Shown here piece by piece: positions 24,304 to 34,313 of a stretch of 64,000 nucleotides of DNA. The stretch's first letter is position 1; every line of letters starts with the position of its first letter. The notes under the pieces were generated by a model, which did no database searches, had not been told where the DNA came from, and saw only the letters and a list, made by a program, of their open reading frames with translations. Source of the stretch: Xiphias gladius. Its lineage: Eukaryota > Chordata > Actinopteri > Istiophoriformes > Xiphiidae. Both the position numbers and the translations under genes were made by a program. Location: contig NC_053413.1 of assembly GCF_016859285.1 (NCBI RefSeq), positions 23,998,939 to 24,062,938 on the forward strand. The letters run 5' to 3'.

Positions 24304-26221
24304 CAAGAATAAACGCAGTGTACAAAGTAAGTAGCATTTCCAAAGTGATTTACAAGTGAGGGACAACACTAAAGCTTCAGTACAGTAGGAGACCTTGAAG
24401 TAAGTGCTCAGTGGTAGATCTATTCAAAAGACAATGTGTAAGGAGATTAGGTAAACAAGTGCACCAAAAGTGTGCAGTAAGTGCTAGTTAGGCATGTTAG
24501 AGTATTAGAGGTGTTAGGAGAGGAGTACTCTCAGAATAGTTGAGTCTTGAATAGTTTCTTAAAGTTAGAGACATTTAATATCTTTTTTAATATCTTTTTT
24601 TTTTTTCTAACATTTAATAGCTTGTTCCACCATCGAGGAACCAAAAACGAGAACAGTCTGGGCTGTGATGCCTTGCGTACAGGGATGGCAATGCCAGACA
24701 ATGATCCTTGGAGGAACGCAGTGGCCGAGAAGGGGTATAAGCCTGCTTGTCTGCACCCATCTACTTGAACTCAGATAAGCAGGTAAGCAGTGGTGACTTG
24801 AATTTGATTTGTGCGGCCATGGGTAGCCAGGGGAGGTCAATGAGAAGCAGAGTGTCGTGTGCCCTTCAGGCTGATAGAAACCCAGACCTGCTGCCGCATT
24901 CTGCACCATCTGTAAGGGTTTCAGTGTGCTTGAAGGGAGGCCCGCTAGAAGGGCATTGCAGTAGTCGAGGCAAGATATAACATTCGCCTGTAGTGTTGGA
25001 TGGCGTAATGAGTCACGTAAGGCTGATTTTTCTTATGTTATATAGAGCAGAGCAGCACGATTGGGAGATAGATGCATCATGGTCAGAGAAGGGTAGCTGG
25101 TCATCAAACATAACACCTAGGTATCTTGTAACCTTGTTTGGGGTGAAAGATGAGGAGGCGATATTGATGTTGACTTTGTGATGGACAGATTGAAAGTATG
25201 AGGTAACCAAAAGTTCAGTCTTAGAGAGATTTAGCTGAAGGTGGCGTTCCCTCATCCATGTGGATATGTCTGACAGACAAACCGTGATCTGCTCAGAGAC
25301 CATGGGATCATCTAGCGGGAATGACAGGTATAGTTGCGTGTCATCTAAATGGCAGTGATATGTGAAGCCATGTGAGTGGATAATTGGACCCAAGGAGGCT
25401 GGTGTATATTGCAAAGAGGAGGGGCCATAGCACCAAACCTTGGGGCACCCATGTTGGGAGCGGATGGGGTAAGGATGTATGTCCTTGCCATGAACATTGC
25501 AGGAACGTCTAGTGAGATAGGATTCAGACCAAGAAAGCGCTTTGCTTGAGATGCCCATATTGGAGAATACAGATATCAGGTTGCAGTGGTTCACAATGTC
25601 AAAGGCTGCTGATAGGTCCAGCAAGATGAGGACGGAAGACTGAGATGCTGCTCTAGCTGCCCTGTTGATAGTTCAACTCAACTTGAGCAGGCTTGAGTGA
25701 AGGCTTTGTGAGCAGAGGGGTTCCCCAGCCTGTTTGAATGTGGTTGGAAATGTTCCTGTAGCCAGTGAAGCATTTATCACGTGTGTGATAGTGGGCACAA
25801 TAGTGTGAGATATGGCTTGGAGGAGGTTGGTGGGAATGGGGTCCAGCGCACATATAGTAGGACGGCTACCAATCAAGAGTTTTTATGCCTCGCTCTCGAT
25901 GAGTGGGGTGAATAAGAGAAGTGATACACCATTAACCTGGGGAGACAGAGAGGGACATGTAGTAGGACTGGTACATGTTATGCTTTTTGGTGCCTTGCAT
26001 TCAGCTAGAGGGCTGAATGAGGCAGGTGGTGAGCCATTGACCGGAGGAGGCGGAGAAAGTTATGAGAGCAGAGAAGGATTGCCTCATGTTTGGCTTGCTG
26101 GTGCGTTGCCCTTGGTGAGAGGGGTGAGCATAAAGAGTGATGTGCCCTGGAAATTTGCCTCATAGTTCCTCGTCATCTGTGTGTTCAGCCTCCTCCTAGA
26201 TCTCCTCCTAGAGTCACCGAG
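24170..26221 (+). pseudogene. SLC6 transporter copy C, plus strand: exon 5 and half of exon 10, split by a LINE
   Basis: At about 24178-24280 the plus strand reads GSLRWEMALCLLSCRVF then CYYSVWKGVRSSEN, matching exon 5 of the intact gene. Its donor is mutated and its 5' third is missing. At 26166-26221 the plus strand carries the last third of exon 10 (LVICVFSLLL ... RVTE) and an intact GT donor. Everything between is an L2-like LINE on the opposite strand. Exons 1-4, 6-9 and 11-14 are not found. It is a relic with no coding potential. Confidence 0.8.
24304..26160 (-). mobile_element. L2-like LINE with a nearly complete but frame-broken reverse transcriptase
   Basis: On the minus strand, 25876-25653 encodes the RT N-terminal block around CALDPIPTNLLQAISHTIV and GTFPTTFKQAG. 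25624-25013 is an uninterrupted 203-codon frame with LDLSAAFDIVNH, SQHGCPKVW, the catalytic box CHLDDTQLYL (usually YADD) and HLQLNLSKTELLV, then TRYLGVMFDDQL. 24909-24607 holds the C-terminal domain beginning MVQNAAAG. Frameshifts separate the three parts. The tail at 24304-24540 is the 3' region. The catalytic aspartates remain, but breaks make it inactive. It sits inside SLC6 copy C. Confidence 0.9.
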
Positions 26222-27180
26222 GTAAAGGTAAATTTGCCTCAGATGTTCTTTTCAGTAGTGATCTATGAGGTTACTGTTTTTCCATAAATATTGCTCCAAG
26301 TCAAATGTTACATTGAGGAGGAGTTATCCCAATTTGAGTTTTTTATGTCACCAGTTTGGTGACCAAAAAAAAAAAAAAACTGTGCTGTAAATACTTCTCT
26401 GCTATCACTAGTGGGTCAGAAACATTTTAACAGACTGTCAGAGAGTTGGATTTCTTAAGTCTTACCATCGGCTCCACTGATTTTATATACACGTAGCCAC
26501 TTCATGCACCCTGCAGTAATTGGATTGCTACTATGTCTGATATAAACAATCCAAGTTCAAATGCAACATAAAACAATGCAGACATTGCACTCTGACACTC
26601 AAATGCCTTTAGGAGGAAGATTTAAAACAAAAGTAATATTAATATATGAAGCAGTATGACAGTTAGATTTTTTTTTTACATGCAGTCTCCCATCTGCATA
26701 CATTCATACTTCTGATTGATCACTATTGTTATCTTTCAATTAAAAAATGCATAGTTTGAAGACATGAAAAAAATTTCAGGTGCTCTGATATTAAAAGATT
26801 TACACACACAAGAGAGCAACCGATTCTCATATATATGGAAGTTTATTTGCAGTATGCACATACATAATGAATAGAGTGGAACGTTATGCATAGTCAAACA
26901 TGGGATACAAGGATTATGTGAAATGTTTACTAATAAATGAAGTCTTCAAATTTCTCACAATTACGTGGGCTTGTTTCATTAAGACACTCTAATAGTGATG
27001 ATTAAAATCAAATTGTGGGAGGGCCAGAGAGTGGTCAGTGACTGAACTAACCAAAAATAGGTGAAGAAAATAGATTCTGACGGGAGAAATTACACAGTAA
27101 TACCTGACTTAACGATAACTTAGTTATGTAGTAGTTAATGTAACTATTCAGGTAATATTAAGCTGTCACTGCAGACGTCG
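26222..27180. other. Spacer between SLC6 copies
   Basis: AT-rich sequence. The first 130 bases resemble the intron following exon 10 of copy D (35096-35190), for example CTCCAAGTCAAATGTT. No other feature is recognised. Confidence 0.5.
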
Positions 27181-30100
27181 TCAGTTCCACAGACGTCCCC
27201 TCCTGTCCCATTTTTCTTCCCCGCCAAGCTGGATCTTCAGCAGGACGACAAAGGGTGTCAAAACGCTGGAACATAGGAAAGAGCAAGATGAGTGAGTAAG
27301 TTTAAACAGTATTTTTAACTATTATTACACTCACACTGGACATTTTGGCCCCCAGAGCTCGAGTATAGGTGTAGGATTCCCATCGCCCTCTGACCAAACT
27401 ACTACAGACCAAGAACATGCAGTACACCATGCCTGACTACCCACACCACTAAATATGAAGCATGGGCTCCAATCCCAGCCAACACAACATAAAAGCAATT
27501 TTCTAGACTCTAGTTCTTTTCCCACCAGTAAAAGTAAACACCAAAATCAGCCACATGTCCTAAGTAGATCCATCAACTATGGATGCTCTACGTTAAGTGG
27601 TCTTTCAGAGCACCAATTGGTGGGTGGCCATAGATTATAAAATGTCAGCTCTTTTTGAGGCATCCAGAGTTGCAGAAAAGTCTACTTTCAACACTGACCT
27701 GTCTGAATGTTCCTGATGTCAAACACATTTGTCCAACTACCCACAGTGGCACCATGAGAACAGAGGACAGTGTCATGGTCCATCCTAGTGTGTACGCCCA
27801 ATTGGGGTACATGTACCAGTTGTTAAACTTGAGGTGTGTGTAGCCAACCAGGTACAAAATAAAGGAAATCTGTAAAGGTTTGGGGAATTATGGTTTAAGG
27901 AGGAAAAACAGAATAGAGAGTTTAACTTAGAAATGTGTAAGTACATAGACTCTTTCAAATAGCCTTGGTTATTTTGCACAAATATGTCATGTATTAGTGC
28001 TGAAAAAAAATAGCCAAATTGGAGATAAGGCAAGACAAGTATGCTCTTGCTGGACCATGAATACAGCCTGTTGGTAGTAAACAGTTTGCTGAGCCACAGC
28101 ATAAAAGGTATTGATTCTGCAGAACACTGTGTATGGCTGCATGGCTCTAGGTATGACTACGTAGCTCTGTCAGTCCACCACTTTGGTCCACAGTATCTCA
28201 AAACTACTGGACGGATTGACATGGAATTTTTAGCAGACATTCATGATGAATTGTAATAACTTTGGTGATCCTTTATCCTTTCCTCTAGCGCCACCATCAG
28301 GCCAAATTTTCAGTTTGTCAAATACTTTGGTTCATGAACAAATATCTGCAAACGTAATGACATGCCTATATCATGGGCACAGTACAGCCAGACCAAACTG
28401 TCAGCATGGCTGTTGACTCTTATTCTACAAATTGGAGCAATATAACTATATTTTGTTTCTGTTAAAACTTCTTTGGCTCACCAGCGACAGCAGAGGAATG
28501 ATGTATTTCCAGCACAGTTTGAAGAAAACAGATAGTCTCTGCCCTGTCATGTCCTCAATAATGTTAACAACATTGTCAGCACCTAAGAGATTCATAGATT
28601 GTACATTAGACCAGTTTTAAAGTCATATTAAGTTTTTTTGATTTATGTTGCAGAGTACTGTTGCTAAAATAAGACTGGGATTAGGATGGCAGGATAAATA
28701 ATCTGATCAAAACTTTTGATTACATTCAGGTAATGCAAACAGTCTGACCAAACCTTGAAAATTAAAACACAGGACACACTCAAAAAACAGTATTTTTATT
28801 CAGCCTGTGTTTTGACTAGAGACTATCGGGAAAAACTGATTATTGGAAACAAAAACACATGCTGATTCATGCTGTACAAATCATCATAGCATATTATGAA
28901 AATGAGATATACTATGAATGCTTTTTTGCTTACCAAAACCCCAGGCCAGAGCCAGACACTGAGATGTAGCCATAAAATAATGACAGACTCTGGTGGAACC
29001 ATAATAATCAATGAGCTGGAATATGTAAATCCCTCCCTACAGCAGGAAGAGACAAGATTTGAATATGAGAAATAGTTTTGGAAACATTTAGTGGCAATAG
29101 TTTGAAGGTTCTTCCATAGAAATATTTTGTTCACCTCAGTAACCAAGGTCAGTTGTACGAGGAAGAAGAACAAACAGATGAGGAGAACAAAGATTTTAGA
29201 CCTTCCTGGTGCACGCAAGAGCTTCGGAAACAAGTCACTTATTGAGGTGATAAAACAGTCGACTACCACAAACTAGAGACAAAATAAAACAAGAAAAATC
29301 ATTAGATTGTTGTGGGCACGAGGCAACAGTTATTATTTATCAGGCAATACAGCAAAACGTCTTACATGAGTGTCAACGCTGATGAAAATGAGCATCAGGA
29401 AAAAGCAGGAAGTCCAGAGCTGTGGGAAAGGCATCATAGCTGTAGCCTGAGGGTAGGCAATGAAGACCAAACCTGGACCTATGAATGGGATGTTGAAAAG
29501 AAAGAGACATTTGGATAGTATTTATTTAATCTGTCTGTATTTGGACCTAAAACTTGACCTGAGTTACATGTCATTTTAAATCTATGTATTTACCTGAATC
29601 AGCAACATTGTCAACACTAACACCCTGTTCATGAGCCATGAATCCAAGTACGGAGAAGACGACAAATCCAGCAAGAAAACTGGTCCCGCTGTTCAACAGA
29701 CAGAGCCAAAAGCAGTCTCTAGAGGCAGCAGAAACACAAACCGCCTTTTCATTAGTATATTAGTAAAATTTGAAGTGATTATTTTCTTTTATTTTGTAAT
29801 TTTAGCAAATTTAAACTGTATTTGTTTTGTTATTTTTGTTGTATAATTTGACATTTCATAGAAACAGCACAAACCCATTTTAAAAGTAAAACACCTTTTC
29901 AAAGTACGTAATTGTGTTTTGCAGTTTAGACTGACTTGTAACAGTTGTTGTTGTACTCATTGTAGCTGCCCAAAACACTTAGTGTTCCTGTAGCCACACT
30001 GTAGGAGAAGCATATTTGAGATCCTGCCTCCATCCAGACCTGTCATGTGACAAAAAGTATATTATTATATACAGGAGTGTACAGGGGTCTAGGGGTGAGT

Positions 30101-33100
30101 ATTGCATAGTGCAGTAAAAGTAGTACTGTACATGTCCTCAACAGATAAAGATGGGCATTTTTTGTTTTGCTTTTCAGACTCAGACTTCAGAGTACATGTC
30201 ATAGTCATACTTTGTGTGACTTCCCTTGTAGAAGTCTTTAGAGGAGTCTTTTTCGAAAGGGGGCTCCACTTGACACTCTAACCTAAAGGCAGTATAGAAG
30301 GCTCCTGTAGCGAGGCTCTCCTCATAGACCCAACGGCCCTGTTCAGACCTGGCATCAGCATGCGTCTCGGGTGATCCGATCACAAGTGGACAGCTCTAAG
30401 TACAGGTGTGAATGTTGGCCCTGTTCAGACCTGGCATTAACATCCGTCTTGGGTGATCCCATCACAAGTGGTGAGCTCTATGTACATCAGTTCACACCTG
30501 GCAATAGAATGCGTCTCCACATGTGTCATGAGTGACCACTTGTGATTGGCTCTCACGTCCCGGCTCTACACGCAAATGAACACTTACATTAATTCCATTT
30601 TCAAAGACCAAATGCATTGTTCTTTTTAACCAACAGGAAGCAGCAATGCACTTCCCATGCCTAGTCTGCTGGAAATTAAAAGAAGATTGCATCCATCATC
30701 CATCCATTAGCTATAGCGCTTATCCGTTGAGGGTCACTGGGGGGGGGGCTGGAGCCAATCCCAGTTTACATTGGTCAAGAGGCATGGTACACCCTGAACT
30801 GGGTGTCAGTCTATCACAGGGCTTAAGAGAAGAAGAAGAAATCAAAACAATACAGACTGGGTTTATTCCTTAGCGTGGTCCAGACAAATCAAATTCCCCA
30901 AGGTGTTTTAACGCACTCATAATATATCTCTTTGGGCTTTTCGAAATTTTAAACTTAGTGGACAAAGCCAGCTTACGCGATTTTTACAAATTTTATTTGT
31001 TTGCAGATGAGTACGTACATTCACTTACACAGAGAATATCAGTTGAGTAGGTGGTCCTTCAATGTGTCCCTGGACACATTTGCATACACACTGCTAAAAG
31101 AATATTGCTATATGTGGCCCAGAAAACCTCCAAATGTTGTCTGAGCGATTGGTTCTCAATGCGTCCGCAATGCAGATGTTAAAGTGTCTAAATAAGTAGT
31201 TCAAAAGAGTTTTGAACTGGTTTCAAAATATCCCCAATGTGGCCACTTGAAGGTTGTTGTGTGACTGTTGGATTGCCAACCAGTCTAGATGGTCTTTTCT
31301 CTGGTGTAACATGAAATGACTCATTATACTGCACATGGTAATGGCATCATAATAGAGTACCTCAAGGTTAGCCAGCCGGCTCAAGTCTGGATACATGTAA
31401 AATTGGATTCCTTCCCATGCTCCAGGTAAAGTCAGTCCCCTGGTGAGCAGTATCAGGAGCATCACGTAGGGGAAAGTGGCTGTGAAGTATGCTACCTTTA
31501 AAAAAAACCAAAAAAAAACCAACATAATTATCCTAATCTTTTGTGTCGAAACTGGAATTAATGGGGATAAACAATAAGTGTAACATTTTACATAAAATAT
31601 TTCCACCAACCTTTCCAGAGGATCTGACACCCATCCAGATACTGAAGTAGCAGAACACCCAGCAGACCAGAAGACACAATGCCAGCTCCCATCTTACACT
31701 GCCCAGCTCTTCAATCCCTCCAGACATGCCTAAAACCCGCCGTCTAAGTAGAGAAGGAATTTAAGGTTTAAAGTTTTTTTAGGTTTACTACACTAGGTGG
31801 TGGCCACCGGTATAGGGTAAGTTACATAGATGTTTCTTATTTTATGCTAATTATTCTTCCCGCTTAGCCAGAAATCTATTAGTCAGCAGTTATTGAGCAC
31901 ACTCCTGATCAGTGAATGAAATGGAGTCAGGTTTTTGTCTCCGTGAACGCATCACGCATTAATTTATTTTCCAGTGACTTACATTCATTATTTAGGAATA
32001 TTAATCAGCAGACATGTAGATACCTTACTCAGATTTTTGTTTACAAGGAGTTTGACAGGTTGTCTGCAGGCCTTGAAAAGTCCTAAAAAACATTGAACAC
32101 AGTTTCCTCAAAAAAGAAACACGTTAGAAGATATTAAGAAGTCTGAAAAATGATTTACAGAAGTCTTACATGTTTAGTGTTGCCTGCGTTTGCATCTGAT
32201 TGTGGGCTGTTGGGAAAAGTAATGTACTTATAAAGTAAAAATGGGGGTTGTTGCGACAGACTTTTGTGATGCAGGAGACTGTTCAGTCCTTTTTTGTGAA
32301 GTTTTCGTCAGCACCACAAGACCTGTATCAAGCACTGTTGCTACTTTTAGCACAAAATACATTATACAACCATATACAACCACATGTAGTACTCCTCCTT
32401 AAATTATACAGTATCTTTAAGGTTATTATAATACTTGATATCTTAAGTGGGTCACCATTAGGCAGTAATCTTTAATGCATAAAAAGTCATTAAAACAGGG
32501 AATTTGGACTCACTCCCAGAACTCATCAGCAGCAGAAGTGGTGTTGGTCAACATGGTCTGATTTGCAGTCACATTTGATGAAGGAGAATCCCAACTCCGA
32601 AGACCTATACAGTTAACTGATTTAGGGAACAGACAAACAATGATGGGGACCTTCAGGAATTACTCTTATACAAAAGAACAAAAAAGGTGTTTGCAGTTAC
32701 GTGGTGAATCTCCCCAAAACAGTTTGAGGGTGCACAATGCAACTAAAGATTTACCGCATTACCAAAAGGCAGTGCACAAATGATGTGTGAATTTATAGTA
32801 AATACTGAGGAAATTAAAAATACATTTTTAATTTCCACAAGTCCCTGCTTGACTTGCGGATGTAGACAGAACATTAAGGTAATATTTGCGCCTAAGTTTG
32901 GCATCCCTCTGTCTTTTTGCTGTCTTGACAGTGTGTCCTTATTATTAGTTTCACCGCATTACACGATCTCTCATCTCACTTTGGCTACCGTCATACCCTG
33001 TTTATATAACGTTTCTGTGTGCCCAAGAAATTGACTGTAAATCCCATAGTTTTTCACTTACCTGTATTCCAGGGGTTGTCACAGCTGGCCCAGGGGATTT

Positions 33101-33864
33101 GGGATTTGAATGAAAACACCAGGTAGAAGAGAGCCCAGGCTTGGAGTATAATGTAGGTGAAGTCAAACATTTTCATCACAAAATGTCCATATCCTATTCC
33201 TAAAGTAAGGAAAAAGAAATTTGACGTTTTCTAGGGTAATGAAGACTAAAGTCCTAAGATCTAGCTCAGATATTTATTTGAGCCACATTTATTTGCGCTA
33301 GTTGAGCTTTGGACAAAAACACTTTAATTCCTGATGTTGAAGTTATAGTAACATGTACAGACAGTAACACTGATGTCTTTTATTTCTCTTCTGCCGACTG
33401 CATCTCTTATCTCAACACAAATCGGCTCACCTTGTGCCAGTGGACACAGTTTCCTCCAGCAGGTGATGAACCCTTCCTGGGTGTACTGACCAGTTGAAGT
33501 CTCCAGCAGGAACAGAGGCATCCCGCACACCACAGCTAGAAGACCATATGGCACCAGAAAGGCACCTGTAGTAAATACAGAGACACGCATGCTCATGGAA
33601 ATGACAAAAAGTTGCCTTACATCTTTTAATTGCCTATGCCTTTCCCAGTGCACTATAGCCAAAATAATGCAGCTCTACTAAATACAAAGTTTGTGTTTAT
33701 GATTCACCTCCGCCATACTTGTAGCAGAGGTAAGGAAATCTCCACACATTGCCCAAACCGACCACATTTCCTGCAACAACCAGAATATATTCAGTTTTAC
33801 TGGTCCACTGTCCTCTGTCTGCAACCCTCATCTGATTTTGTGTTTTTCTTCTTTCTTTGTTCAT
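27181..33864 (-). CDS. SLC6 family sodium/chloride-dependent transporter (GABA/taurine/betaine/creatine branch), intact copy A
   Basis: A plasma-membrane symporter of the 12-helix LeuT fold. Fourteen GT-AG exons join in phase to 565 residues: 33708-33864, 33431-33565, 33062-33199, 32514-32604, 31611-31743, 31361-31495, 29936-30039, 29594-29718, 29366-29478, 29135-29272, 28934-29036, 28482-28582, 27699-27869, 27181-27234. Exon sizes 135, 133, 135, 104, 125, 113, 138, 103 and 101 follow the family pattern. TM1 has [14 protein letters not shown] (36-49). The chloride-site tyrosine is Y80 in GQYT. Extracellular loop 2 carries N-glycosylation sequons at N154, N158 and N164. TM6 has CFSYS. TM8 reads ISVDTH (372-377) where relatives have LGLDSQ. 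The start ATG at 33864 follows an in-frame stop, but the inverted copy D begins only about 87 bases upstream, so an original first exon or promoter may be lost. The substrate cannot be told from sequence. Confidence 0.88.
28155..28370. repeat. Dispersed fish repeat in intron 12 of the SLC6 gene
   Basis: Contains CCACCACTTTGGTCCA, CTCAAAACTACTGGACGGAT, TGACATGGAATTTT, ACTTTGGTGATCCTTTATC and CCTCTAGCGCCACCATCAGG. These are the characteristic phrases of a very common teleost interspersed repeat. It is non-coding. Confidence 0.75.
30180..30333 (-). other. Orphan coding-like segment in SLC6 intron 6
   Basis: On the minus strand about 51 codons stay open from 30333 to the stop at 30180: [20 protein letters not shown], then [20 protein letters not shown] and YDYDMYSEV. 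The composition is unlike the AT-rich introns around it, and the base usage looks coding. It ends abruptly at a transposon-like repeat (GGCCCTGTTCAGACCTGGCA). I do not recognise the protein. It could be the C-terminal end of a captured or retroposed gene, or part of an unrecognised transposon. Confidence 0.3.
30334..30590. repeat. Tandem pair of a MITE-like unit
   Basis: The sequence CCTGTTCAGACCTGGCAT starts at about 30340 and again at about 30420, each time followed by TGATCC(G/C)ATCACAAGTGG and a segment ending in GAGCTCTA or CAGCTCTA. A partial third unit with CACACCTGGCAATAGAATGCG lies near 30492. Such units are common in fish as non-autonomous DNA elements. No coding capacity is seen. 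Confidence 0.7.
30685..30830. repeat. LINE/SINE 3'-end-like fish repeat
   Basis: CATCCATCCATTAGCTATAG, CGCTTATCC, GAGGGTCACTGGGGG, GCTGGAGCCAATCCCAG and GGTACACCCTGAACTGG followed by GTCTATCACAGGGC are the standard phrases of a very abundant fish repeat. This one has a run of ten G residues. Confidence 0.85.
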
Positions 33865-33950
33865 CTCAAGATCGAGAACCTAATTCCCTGTGCGTTTCTG
33901 CTATTCCAAAGTACTAAAAACTGATCTCCGCTGCTTTTATAACGTGTCTT

Positions 33951-34313
33951 TTCCTTAATTTGACTACAGCCTGTACTCAAGGCAGCGATGGGTACATAGA
34001 TGCACACAAAACCAGTTATTCCATTGTCAAGGGCAAACATTGGAAAACATTAATGCCACTATGTTTAAAAAAAGGTTGAGTTAATCATTTAGTAAACAAA
34101 GTTGCAGAACTTGACATCTCTATGCTACAGCTTGTCTCATTATTTTATGCGTAGCTCCCTACAAATTTCTCCTCAGACTAGGTTTGGCAGTTAGGGATGG
34201 GAGCTGGCCTTGTGTCTTCTGGCCTGCCGGGTGTTCTGCTACTTCAGTGTCTGGAAAAGGTGTCAGATCTTCTGAAAACGTCCTGCGGATGCATTTCATC
34301 TAAAATGTTCCAC
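33951..34313. repeat. Long direct repeat, copy 2 (partner 23948-24303)
   Basis: Nearly identical to 23948-24303. It begins about 87 bases upstream of the start codon of SLC6 copy A, in divergent orientation. Confidence 0.9.

Noticed and set aside
27645-27700. Alternative C-terminus of the SLC6 gene by reading through exon 13
   Set aside because: A GT donor follows the conserved FRQ, and a related last exon is found in three copies, so read-through is less likely. It remains possible as a minor retained-intron form.
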